64,000 bases of DNA from Arthrobacter bambusae. Lineage in GTDB: Bacteria; Actinomycetota; Actinomycetes; Actinomycetales; Micrococcaceae. Every line of letters starts with the position of its first letter. The stretch's first letter is position 1. The stretch is from contig NZ_JAUSSZ010000003.1 in the NCBI RefSeq assembly GCF_030812595.1, forward strand, positions 1 to 64,000. Direction: 5' to 3'. The position numbers were made by a program, and so were the translations under genes. Of this stretch, positions 51,439-59,666 are shown piece by piece. The notes under the pieces were generated by a model. That model was given only the letters and a program-made list of their open reading frames with translations. It was not told the DNA's origin and did no database searches.

Positions 51439-52041
51439 CTACGCGTCCGCAATCAAATTGCAGGCGTTCTTGAGGTCTTTCTCCGCGTCGAAAAGTGAGA
51501 TCCGGCGGCAGTTGACGGACTGGACCAGACCACTTATGACGTGGAGCAGAATCCGGGCCCTGCCGGAGTCGCCGATCGCCGCGGCCACCATGTCGGCGGA
51601 GAGCGCCTCGATGTCGCGCAAGAGTACGGGGATGTCACCATCGCGGGTGTCCCACGTGCGGGACAGGCAGTGTTCGACGGCGGGTTGCATGACCCGCATG
51701 TGGAAGATCTCCATCCCGAGACCGGTGAGTTCCTGGTGGCTGCACCGCGAAGATGCCGGCTTGGAGTCGTTGAGTTCCCGGAGTTGCTGCCGGTACACCG
51801 CAAGCATCAGGTGGACCGTGGACGGGAAATAGCGGTAGAGCGTCCCAAGGGGAACGTGGGCCCTGGTGGAGACGTCCGAAAGGCTCACGGTATCGAACTG
51901 CCGCTGGGCGAATCCCGCGGCAGTCTTCAGTATCCGGGCGTAGCGCAATAGCTGTCTCGGCGTGGTGGGAGCAGCCGCCATTTGGGGCAACCCCGCGGCC
52001 AGATCCAGCGAATACGGTTCCAAGGAGTTCGGTTCGGACAT
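51439..52041 (-). CDS. TetR-family regulator (KstR-like)
   Basis: A 200-residue regulator. The helix-turn-helix AGFAQRQFDTVSLSDVSTRAHVPLGTLYRYFPSTVHLMLAVY resembles that of KstR-type TetR proteins, which control sterol and lipid catabolism. The C-terminal domain is helical (LVQSVNCRRISLFDAEKDLKNACNLI). The ATG at 52041 has a weak CCGGAA site; the frame is open 30 codons further. No sterol genes are adjacent, so its targets may lie elsewhere. Confidence 0.8.
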   Translation of the reverse strand: MSEPNSLEPYSLDLAAGLPQMAAAPTTPRQLLRYARILKTAAGFAQRQFDTVSLSDVSTRAHVPLGTLYRYFPSTVHLMLAVYRQQLRELNDSKPASSRCSHQELTGLGMEIFHMRVMQPAVEHCLSRTWDTRDGDIPVLLRDIEALSADMVAAAIGDSGRARILLHVISGLVQSVNCRRISLFDAEKDLKNACNLIADA

Positions 52042-52164
52042 TTCCGGCGTTCTGTTGGTTTGGGCTTCGTTCTGGGAGATTGCGCGGCCCCCCCAAAGAC
52101 CGAGCGCGTCCTGACAATGATACGGCAGCAACTTGTCAGTTCCCTGAGAGCCGATTCCCGGAGG

Positions 52165-53502
52165 CTACTGGACGCCCTTGATCTTCACCACGAATACCGC
52201 TCCCAGCAAGCCAGTGACAGCGGCGGCCACATACAGCGAGACGTAGCCGCCCCAGAACGCCACAAAAGGGTACGCAATAAGGGGCGCGATCACTTGCGGC
52301 AAAGAGTTGGCGACGTTGATAACCCCCAGGTCCCTCCCCCGGTCAAGCGCCGTGGGGAGCACTTGGGTAATAAGGGCAAAGTCGACCGCAAGGTACGCGC
52401 CGAAGCCGATGCCGAGCACCACCGCGCCCGCGATGCCCCCGGTCCATGTGGGTTCGAACGCGAGGATCAAAGCGGCTATCGAAATGACGACGGAGGAAGC
52501 AATGACCAACGGCTTGCGTTTGCCCATGCGGTCGCTGATGGCACCGCCAACCACGCTGGTGACGATGACCATAACGGCATAGAGGCCTGTGAGGATGAGG
52601 ACCCCGAGCTCAGGCTTGATGCCCTGCGATTCCTCGAGATGCACGGCGTCCTTGAGGAAGAAGAGCAAGTACAACGTGACCATATGGTTGCCGACATTGA
52701 CCAGGAACCTTGTCAACCAGGCCCACGCGAAGTCCGGGTATTTGACCGGCGAGATCCAGAATCCCTTGACGAATGTCCACAGCTTGAACGATGGTCGGCT
52801 CTCCGCGGGGAGGGGCGCATCGTCGTTCTTGAAAAGATAGAGCACGACGCCGGCCAGCAGCGCAGCCGCGCACACAATGTAGCCGAGGCCGAAGTTTCCC
52901 GAAACGACGGAAGCTATCACCGCGCCCGTGAGGATACCTACGGTCTGGCCCATGGCCGCAAGGCCGCCGACAGCGCCGCGTTGAGGCACTGGTACCCGAT
53001 CCGGAACGGCCGCCGTGATGGCCGCATACGCCCCATTACAACCGGCTTGGACAAGGCACCACAGAATCGTCATGGCGGCCACATTGGGGGCTCCTGCCAG
53101 GGCAAGCAATGCCGCGGTGGCCAGGATCGCGCCGAAAATCACCCATGGAACGCGTCGTCCAAGGCGGGACGTAGTACGGTCGCTGAACGCGCCGAAGAGG
53201 GGATTCGCGACCATCGACACCGCGGCGCCGCACCCGGTAACAAGCGCAAGGATGGCTTCCTTCTGGCCTTCGTCAAAGTGGATGGCCTGCTGTCCCAGCA
53301 AAACCTGGATGGGACCGAAGAACGCGGCGTTGATGCCCACATTGACGAGCACCACTCCGGTGACCCAAAGCGCACGGACACGCTCCACGGGCTCGGCGAG
53401 CGCCGTCGTCGGGCCGTCTTGTGTTCCTAGGGGAGCCTGCGGCCCGGGAGAATCCGTCACCGGCCTTTCAGGCAATGAGCCGGGCACCTCGGACAGGCTC
53501 AT
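52165..53502 (-). CDS. MFS transporter (sugar:cation symporter-like)
   Basis: A 445-residue major facilitator with 12 predicted helices after a 45-residue soluble N-terminus. The motif GAFSDRTTSRLGRRVPWV resembles the GPH/sucrose-type and actinobacterial SLC45-like carriers. A second motif GGAISDRMGKRKPLVI follows the central loop. The ATG at 53502 has GGGAAG seven bases upstream; the frame extends 47 codons further without similarity. It is divergent from rraA. Substrate unknown. Confidence 0.8.
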   Translation of the reverse strand: MSLSEVPGSLPERPVTDSPGPQAPLGTQDGPTTALAEPVERVRALWVTGVVLVNVGINAAFFGPIQVLLGQQAIHFDEGQKEAILALVTGCGAAVSMVANPLFGAFSDRTTSRLGRRVPWVIFGAILATAALLALAGAPNVAAMTILWCLVQAGCNGAYAAITAAVPDRVPVPQRGAVGGLAAMGQTVGILTGAVIASVVSGNFGLGYIVCAAALLAGVVLYLFKNDDAPLPAESRPSFKLWTFVKGFWISPVKYPDFAWAWLTRFLVNVGNHMVTLYLLFFLKDAVHLEESQGIKPELGVLILTGLYAVMVIVTSVVGGAISDRMGKRKPLVIASSVVISIAALILAFEPTWTGGIAGAVVLGIGFGAYLAVDFALITQVLPTALDRGRDLGVINVANSLPQVIAPLIAYPFVAFWGGYVSLYVAAAVTGLLGAVFVVKIKGVQ

Positions 53503-53681
53503 GACCGTACTTCCCTCATGAAGGTGCTCCCCTAGCGTCTGGTCGTATGGATTCAGCCTAGCGCCGAGGGAGCCAGCTCGGCTGTCATGAAGGCGCGCAT
53601 GTGGACAACTGCCCCGTCCGGACCCGCCGAGGCAAGTCCGCACGGGTTAGGGTAGCTCCAACGGACCGAGGAGGATCAACG

Positions 53682-54164
53682 ATGAACAGCCCAGCGAACC
53701 CCGTCAACACCGCCGATCTCTACGACGAGCGCGCCGAGGATGTTGAGTCGATATCACTGCAGTTCCAGGATCTTGGCGGCGCCTCGCACTTCAACGGCCC
53801 TGTTCGCACCATCAAATGCTTTGAGGACAACGCCTTGGTGAAGGCCATTCTGGCAACACCCGGCGAAGGCGCCGTGCTGGTGGTGGACGGTTACGGCTCG
53901 CTGCGCACAGCCCTCATGGGGGACATGATCGCCGAGAGCGCCGTCGCGAACGGCTGGGCCGGCGTCGTGATCAATGGGGCCATTCGCGATCGCGTGGCGA
54001 TCGCGAAGCTGCCTTTGGGGGTCAAGGCCCTCGGGAGCAATCCCAAGAAAAGCTCCAAAGTAGGCCGCGGCGAAGTGGACATCCCGCTGGTGATTGACGG
54101 GGTGCACATCGAACCCGGCAACCTGATCTACTGCGACCCCGACGGGATTCTCGTCGAGCGGTGA
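53682..54164 (+). CDS. rraA: RraA-like protein (RNase E activity regulator or HMG/CHA aldolase)
   Basis: A 160-residue RraA-family protein. The core includes FNGPVRTIKCFEDNALVKAIL, VLVVDGYGSLRTALMGDMIAESAVANGWAGVVINGAIRDR and PKKSSKVGRGEVDIPLVIDGVHIEPGNLIYCDPDGILV. In E. coli RraA inhibits RNase E; many relatives are 4-hydroxy-4-methyl-2-oxoglutarate aldolases, with GxxxxD and Arg-Asp residues as seen in INGAIRDR. Either role is possible. The ATG at 53682 has GGAGGATC just upstream. Confidence 0.85.
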   Translation: MNSPANPVNTADLYDERAEDVESISLQFQDLGGASHFNGPVRTIKCFEDNALVKAILATPGEGAVLVVDGYGSLRTALMGDMIAESAVANGWAGVVINGAIRDRVAIAKLPLGVKALGSNPKKSSKVGRGEVDIPLVIDGVHIEPGNLIYCDPDGILVER

Positions 54165-54209
54165 CATTTTTCTCTTCCATCGGGTAAGACAGGGAATACA
54201 GGAGCCAGT

Positions 54210-54236
54210 AGGATAGTTACTGAAAGCAACTATCCT
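54210..54236. promoter_or_regulatory. dyad operator in front of the DHA2 efflux gene
   Basis: AGGATAGTTACT (54210-54221) and AGCAACTATCCT (54225-54236) are inverted repeats with one mismatch around GAA. The form is typical of MarR or TetR operators controlling efflux pumps. No regulator gene is adjacent; the nearest MarR lies 5 kb away and has a different dyad at its own promoter. Confidence 0.6.
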
Positions 54237-54271
54237 GCTTAGTCCCCTTTTCATCCACCCTTGGAGAAGCA

Positions 54272-55924
54272 ATGTCCAACGCCACGCCTGCGCGGGCCGC
54301 CGGAGAGGTCCTGACACACCGTCAGACGCTCACCGTCATGGTGGGCCTCATGCTCGGCATGTTCCTGTCCTCGCTGGACCAGACCATTGTGTCCACGTCC
54401 ATTTACACCATCGCCAACGACCTCGACGGCCTGTCCCTGCAGGCATGGGCGACTACCGCCTACCTCATCACCTCCACGGTGAGCACCCCGCTGTACGGCA
54501 AGCTCAGCGACATCTTCGGCCGCCGCCCGCTGTACCTGGCCGCGATCCTGATCTTCCTCGCCGGCTCGCTCTACGCCGGCTCGGTGCACTCCATGACCGA
54601 GCTCGCCATCGCCCGCGGCATCCAGGGTATGGGCGCCGGCGGACTGCTGGCCCTTGCACTGACCATCATCGGCGACATCGTTGCCCTGAAGGATCGCGCC
54701 AAGTACCAGGGCTACTTCATGTCCGTGTTCGGTGTTTCCTCGGTCCTTGGACCCGTGATCGGCGGCGCTTTCGCCGGCTCCCCGAACATCCTTGGCTTCG
54801 ACGGCTGGCGCTGGGTCTTCTTCATCAACCTGCCCATCGGCCTTGCCGCACTGGCCGTGGTGTTCCTCTACCTGCACCTGCCCGCGAAGCACGTCAAGCA
54901 GAAAATCGACTACTGGGGCGCAGGAGCCATCACGCTGGCAATCGTTCCTTTGCTGCTCGTGGCCGAACAAGGCCGCAGCTGGGGTTGGACCTCCGTCAAC
55001 GCGTGGATCTGCTACGCGCTTGGCTTCATTGGCATCGTCGCGTTCCTGCTGGTTGAGCGGCGTGCCGGCGACTACGCGCTGATCCCCCTGCGGCTCTTCA
55101 GGAACATCACCTTCGGCTTGTCCTCCCTGTTGAACTTCATCATCGGTATCGGCATGTTCGGTGCCATCGCGATGCTCCCGATGTACCTGCAGCTCGTCAA
55201 GGGCCTGACCCCCACCGAAGCCGGCCTCATGATGATCACTTTCACCGTGGGCATCCTCTTCGGTTCCATTACAGCGGGGCGGACCATCTCGTCGTCGGGC
55301 GTTTTCCGGATCTTCCCGATCCTCGGCACGGCCATCCTGACCGCCGCCGCCATCGTCATGGGCCTTTCCCTCGGAGTGGACACCGGACTTTGGGTTCCCG
55401 GCCTGATCGCCGTGTTCTTCGGCATGGGCCTGGGCTTCTGCATGCAGCCGCTCACTTTGGCCATGCAGGTCTCGGTCCCGTCGAAGGACATGGGTGTGGG
55501 CACGTCCACCGCGGCGTTCTTCCGTTCCATGGGCGGCGCGGTGGGAACCGCGGTGTTCATCTCCATGCTCTTCAGCCTGGCCGCTGACAAGATCGCCTCG
55601 GGCATGAAGGACGCCATGGGCAGCGCCGACTACCTCAAGGTGCTCAAGGATCCTGCGGTCGCCGCGGATCCGGCCAACGCCAAGCTGTACGACTTCTTCA
55701 AGCACGGCGCCACGAACGATTCGCTGAACGACACGAGCTGGCTGCACCACGCCAACCCGGTGCTCACACGGCCCATCCTTGAAGGCTTCGCTCAGTCGAT
55801 CGACACCGTGATGCTGACCGCTGCGGCACTCACCGGCCTCGCGTTCCTCATCACCTTCGCTTTGCCGAACAAGAAACTCACGGACCCGAAGGCTGCTGCG
55901 AAAGAAGCCGTCTCCGCGCACTAA
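54272..55924 (+). CDS. DHA2-family multidrug efflux MFS transporter
   Basis: A 550-residue drug:H+ antiporter with 14 predicted helices. Typical DHA2 motifs are LMLGMFLSSLDQTIVSTS, YGKLSDIFGRRPLYLAA (motif A) and GVSSVLGPVIGGAF (motif C). A soluble loop of about 60 residues precedes the last helix. The ATG has GGAGAAGC upstream, and a strong dyad lies 35-60 bases before the start. It is probably inducible efflux; the substrate is unknown. Confidence 0.88.
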   Translation: MSNATPARAAGEVLTHRQTLTVMVGLMLGMFLSSLDQTIVSTSIYTIANDLDGLSLQAWATTAYLITSTVSTPLYGKLSDIFGRRPLYLAAILIFLAGSLYAGSVHSMTELAIARGIQGMGAGGLLALALTIIGDIVALKDRAKYQGYFMSVFGVSSVLGPVIGGAFAGSPNILGFDGWRWVFFINLPIGLAALAVVFLYLHLPAKHVKQKIDYWGAGAITLAIVPLLLVAEQGRSWGWTSVNAWICYALGFIGIVAFLLVERRAGDYALIPLRLFRNITFGLSSLLNFIIGIGMFGAIAMLPMYLQLVKGLTPTEAGLMMITFTVGILFGSITAGRTISSSGVFRIFPILGTAILTAAAIVMGLSLGVDTGLWVPGLIAVFFGMGLGFCMQPLTLAMQVSVPSKDMGVGTSTAAFFRSMGGAVGTAVFISMLFSLAADKIASGMKDAMGSADYLKVLKDPAVAADPANAKLYDFFKHGATNDSLNDTSWLHHANPVLTRPILEGFAQSIDTVMLTAAALTGLAFLITFALPNKKLTDPKAAAKEAVSAH

Positions 55925-55949
55925 GCGCACTCATTCGTCGAACCGCGTC

Positions 55950-55980
55950 ACGGCAGGCAGTCTTTTGGACTGCCTGCCGT
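55950..55980 (+). terminator. terminator after the DHA2 efflux gene
   Basis: ACGGCAGGCAGTC (55950-55962) pairs perfectly with GACTGCCTGCCGT (55968-55980) around TTTTG, 26 bp after the stop. Confidence 0.8.
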
Positions 55981-56190
55981 TCTCGTTTCCGGTATTCGTG
56001 CGGCGGAGTGCCCGACGCCGGCGCAAAAGTCTGCGTGGCGTGACGCTTGCGGCGTGGCTGGCGCGCTGATTGGAAGTCACGCTGGCGGCGTGCCACACTG
56101 TGTAGCGCGACTGCACCGGCGTCCCCGTCGGAACAAGCTGCCGAAGACGACCGCGCCGCATGATCCACTACATTTCCGCAAGGGAGAGCC

Positions 56191-57654
56191 ATGTCCGATT
56201 CCAGCTCCGACACCCGCTCGGGCGTCCCACGCAAAGTAATCGGCCTGGCCGTTGCCGGGGCGGTGGGCGGATTCCTCTTCGGCTTCGACTCCTCCGTGGT
56301 CAACGGCGCCGTGGATGCGATGAAGGACGAATTCGTGCTGAGCGAGGCCGTCACGGGCTTCGCGGTGGCGGTCGCGTTGCTCGGCTGCGCGGCAGGGGCC
56401 TACCTGGCGGGCAAGGTCGCGGACCGTTACGGCCGCATCCCCGCAATGAAGCTCGGCGCCGCACTGTTCCTGGTCAGCTCCATCGGGACGGGCCTGGCTT
56501 TCGGCATCTGGGACCTGGTTTTCTGGCGGCTGGTGGGCGGACTGGGAATCGGCCTCGCATCGGTGATCGCTCCGGCCTACATCTCCGAGATCTCGCCGCG
56601 CCAGGTCCGTGGCAGGCTCGCGTCACTCCAGCAATTGGCGATCACCACAGGCATCTTCGCGGCCTTGCTCTCCGACGCCCTCCTCGCGACGTCCGCAGGC
56701 GGCGCCCACCACGCGTTGTGGCTCGGAATTGAGGCCTGGCGCTGGATGTTCATCGCGTGCGCCGTCCCCGCCGCGGTATACGGCCTGATCTCCTTCCGCC
56801 TCCCCGAATCTCCGCGCTTCCTTGTCCTCAACGGCAAGGAAGACACAGCGCGCACGATCTTCGACACCTTGATGCCCGGCGACGACACCGAACGCCACAT
56901 CCGCGAAATCCGCGACTCAATCAAGGAAGACGAACTCTCCACCACGAAGGGCTCGCTCCGCGGCAAGGCATTTGGCCTGCAGCCGGTGGTGTGGATCGGC
57001 ATCATCCTGTCGGTGTTGCAGCAATTCGTGGGCATCAACGTGATCTTCTACTACTCCACCACCCTGTGGAAGGCGGTCGGTTTCCACGAGCAAGACTCCT
57101 TGGCCATCTCAGTGGGAACATCGATCACCAACATCCTCGTCACGCTCGTGGCCATCGCCCTCGTGGACCGCATCGGCCGCCGGCCCATCCTGCTGGCCGG
57201 TTCCATCGGTATGGCGGTGTCCCTCGGTGCCATGGCCCTGGCGTTTTCTTCCGCGACCGGAACGGGTTCCGCCGTGTCCTTGGCCGGCGCCTGGGGTCCG
57301 GTGGCCCTGGTGGCAGCCAACGTTTTTGTGGTCAGCTTCGGCGCTTCGTGGGGACCATTGGTGTGGGTACTCCTGGGCGAGATCTTCCCCTCGCGCATCC
57401 GGGCCCGCGCGCTCGGCCTGGCCGCCGCGGCCCAGTGGATCGCCAACTTCGCCATCACCCTGAGCTTCCCGATCATGGCGGCCGGTTCGCTGCCGCTGAC
57501 TTACGGCATGTACGCACTGTTCGCGGCGGCGTCGTTCTTCTTTGTCATGTTCAAGGTGCCCGAAACCAACGGCATGTCCCTCGAACAGGCCGAGACCTTG
57601 TTCGTCCCGAAGGGGCACATTCCCGCGGAGCTCGTGGTTACGGATCCGAAGTAA
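56191..57654 (+). CDS. sugar porter family MFS transporter
   Basis: A 487-residue sugar:H+ symporter of the sugar porter family with 12 predicted helices. Diagnostic motifs are GGFLFGFDSSVVNGA, GKVADRYGRIPAMK, FRLPESPRFLV after helix 6, VLQQFVGINVIFYYS and the C-terminal VPETNGMSLEQAE. The ATG has AAGGGAGA five bases upstream. Upstream, two direct repeats with the shared part ACGCTKGCGGCGTGSC (56043-56060 and 56081-56097) may be regulator sites. The sugar is not known. Confidence 0.88.
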   Translation: MSDSSSDTRSGVPRKVIGLAVAGAVGGFLFGFDSSVVNGAVDAMKDEFVLSEAVTGFAVAVALLGCAAGAYLAGKVADRYGRIPAMKLGAALFLVSSIGTGLAFGIWDLVFWRLVGGLGIGLASVIAPAYISEISPRQVRGRLASLQQLAITTGIFAALLSDALLATSAGGAHHALWLGIEAWRWMFIACAVPAAVYGLISFRLPESPRFLVLNGKEDTARTIFDTLMPGDDTERHIREIRDSIKEDELSTTKGSLRGKAFGLQPVVWIGIILSVLQQFVGINVIFYYSTTLWKAVGFHEQDSLAISVGTSITNILVTLVAIALVDRIGRRPILLAGSIGMAVSLGAMALAFSSATGTGSAVSLAGAWGPVALVAANVFVVSFGASWGPLVWVLLGEIFPSRIRARALGLAAAAQWIANFAITLSFPIMAAGSLPLTYGMYALFAAASFFFVMFKVPETNGMSLEQAETLFVPKGHIPAELVVTDPK

Positions 57655-57682
57655 TCCCCGCCGCCACCCTCGCCTCGCAAGT

Positions 57683-57736
57683 CCCCACCGGCTCCCGGCC
57701 TTCGCAAGCTCAGGCCGGGGCCCTCGCCGGGTGGGG
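57683..57736. terminator. bidirectional hairpin between convergent MFS genes
   Basis: CCCCACCGGC (57683-57692) pairs with GCCGGGTGGGG (57726-57736), and inner CCGGCCT with AGGCCGG. It lies between the sugar porter and the convergent DHA1 transporter genes. Confidence 0.65.
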
Positions 57737-57782
57737 CCCCACGGCCAGGGAACCCTGGCGGCGTGGGCCCAGCCTCGCCCTC

Positions 57783-59009
57783 CTACACGAGGTGCGGTTC
57801 GTGCGACTTCAGGTAGCGGCGGCCGCCGGCGGCAACGAGGATCGCCAACCCGAGGGCAACGGCGGCGGCGAAGAACGGAACCTGCGGGCCGAAGTGCTCC
57901 CCCAGCTGTGCCGCGGCAAACGGAGCCAGCGCGCCACCCATCCACCGCACGAAGTTGTAGCCGGCCGACGCCACGGGACGCGGCGAATCGGAGACTTCCA
58001 TTGCCAGTTCGGTGTAGAGCGTGTTGTTGATACCCAGCAGGGCGCCAGCCACAACGACAAGTACGACGACGGTCGCAACCGAGTGCCCCGCGGCAAGTCC
58101 CAGCCCCACGAGGTCCAGCAAAAGGGCCGCCAGAGTGCCGACCAGGACGTTAGTGGTGCCGAAGCGACGCTGCAGCACGGGTGCCACGAAGACCGAGAAC
58201 ACGGCCACGGCCACGCCCCAACCGAAAAACACGGAGCCTATACCGTAGGCGTCCATCCCCAGGATGAACGGGGTGAAGGCCAGGACCGTGAAGAAGCCGT
58301 AGTTGTAGAACAGGGCGCTGGCGGCAGTAGTGCGAAGGCCCTTGTGGCCCAAGGCCAGGAGCGGGTCGCGCAAACGGTTCTTCGTGGCCGGAGTCGGGGT
58401 CTTGGGCAACAGGGCAAGCAACGCGATGAAGGAAACGGCCATGAGGACCGCGGTGCCGAAGAACGGGGCGCGCCACTGCCAGCCGCCGAGGAGCGCGCCG
58501 AGCAACGGGCCGAGCGAAATGCCCAGGCCAAGCGCGGCTTCATACAGGATGATCGCTGTTCCGGTTCCGCCGCTCGCGACGCCGACAATCACGGCAAGCG
58601 CGGTGGCCACGAAGAGGGCGTTGCCAAGTCCCCAACCAGCGCGGAAACCGACCAGCTCACCCACGCTTCCGGACATGCCTGACAGCGAGGCAAACACGAC
58701 GATCAGCGCGAGGCCGATCATAAGCGTCTTTTTGCCGCCGATCCGCGAAGAGACGAAGCCGGTCACAAGCATCGCGACGGCGGTAATCAGGAAGTAGCTC
58801 GTGAAGAGCAGGGACACCTGGCTGGGGCTCGCTTGGAGGTTCTTGGCGATGGCGGGCAGGATCGGGTCCACCAGACCGATTCCCATGAAGGCGAAGACGG
58901 CGGCAATCGCCGTGGCCCACACAGCTTTCGGCTGTTTGAGGAGCGAGGCTTTCTCGGCCTCGAGGGTTTCTTCCGCTGGCTGCAGTTGGTCTGCGAGCTG
59001 GCCTTTCAT
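57783..59009 (-). CDS. DHA1-family MFS transporter
   Basis: A 408-residue 12-helix drug efflux-type transporter (AVFAFMGIGLVDPILPAIAKNL, SYFLITAVAMLVTGFVSSRIGGKKTLMIG). Charges in motif A (SSRIGGKK) fit DHA1 efflux pumps. The ATG has AGGAGAGC six bases upstream. It lies 11 bp downstream of a MarR gene on the same strand, so the pump is almost certainly controlled by that repressor through the dyad at 59478. Confidence 0.85.
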   Translation of the reverse strand: MKGQLADQLQPAEETLEAEKASLLKQPKAVWATAIAAVFAFMGIGLVDPILPAIAKNLQASPSQVSLLFTSYFLITAVAMLVTGFVSSRIGGKKTLMIGLALIVVFASLSGMSGSVGELVGFRAGWGLGNALFVATALAVIVGVASGGTGTAIILYEAALGLGISLGPLLGALLGGWQWRAPFFGTAVLMAVSFIALLALLPKTPTPATKNRLRDPLLALGHKGLRTTAASALFYNYGFFTVLAFTPFILGMDAYGIGSVFFGWGVAVAVFSVFVAPVLQRRFGTTNVLVGTLAALLLDLVGLGLAAGHSVATVVVLVVVAGALLGINNTLYTELAMEVSDSPRPVASAGYNFVRWMGGALAPFAAAQLGEHFGPQVPFFAAAVALGLAILVAAGGRRYLKSHEPHLV

Positions 59010-59020
59010 GGACTGCTCTC

Positions 59021-59479
59021 CTAATTCCTGGCTTGGTTCTGCAATGAGTTGTTGATCTTGTCGAACACCGGAAGCGCGGCCGCCACGGCATCCCGCTCCG
59101 CCTGGCTCAGCGTTCCAAGGATCCCGGCAATGTATTCGTTGCGGCGGCGGTCGGCGTTTTCGACGGCGACGCGTCCTTCCGGGGTTGCCACGACGCGAAC
59201 GGCACGGGAGTCGTCCGGATCGGCTTCGCGCTGGAGGAGGCCCGCGCGTTCGAGTTTGATGATCTGTTCCGTAGCGCTGGGGACCTTGACCCCAAGGTTC
59301 CGGGCGATACCTCCGACGCGGGCATCGCCGTCGAGCGCCATCTTGAGCGCCCCAAGCTGTGCCGCGCTGAGCGGCTCCTCGGAATCGAGGCGGCGCATCA
59401 CATAGACACTCTGGCGCAGGGCTTCCCGGAAGGATTGGGCGAGCGCGAGGAGCGCGTCATCGGCTTGGTTGGTGTTCAT
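59021..59479 (-). CDS. MarR-family transcriptional repressor
   Basis: A 152-residue MarR regulator with the winged helix (LSAAQLGALKMALDGDARVGGIARNLGVKVPSATEQIIKLERAGLLQREADPDDSRAVRVVATPEGR). It is the first gene of an operon with the DHA1 transporter. A large dyad (59478-59514) reaches into its start codon, which suggests direct repression of a very short-leader transcript. Typical inducers are aromatic compounds or antibiotics. Confidence 0.9.
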   Translation of the reverse strand: MNTNQADDALLALAQSFREALRQSVYVMRRLDSEEPLSAAQLGALKMALDGDARVGGIARNLGVKVPSATEQIIKLERAGLLQREADPDDSRAVRVVATPEGRVAVENADRRRNEYIAGILGTLSQAERDAVAAALPVFDKINNSLQNQARN

Positions 59480-59514
59480 ATTTAGGTATCCTAACAGTTA
59501 GGCAACCTAAATAT
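59478..59514. promoter_or_regulatory. MarR operator: large dyad overlapping the marR start
   Basis: Outer arms ATATTTAGGT (59478-59487) and ACCTAAATAT (59505-59514) and inner arms CCTAA/TTAGG form a nested near-perfect palindrome of 37 bp. The first two bases overlap the start codon of the MarR gene on the minus strand. Confidence 0.75.
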
Positions 59515-59666
59515 CAAGCTTGAACGAACGGCGATCTGCTTTTGAGATCCTTCATGAATTCTGGCTGAAACGTTCAATCACAATTTCCTGAATGGTTCGA
59601 GTTAGTTTGGACTAGCAGATTTGTTAGCCACGTCACCATGCGGCGAATCACCCGAAGGATGCAAAA

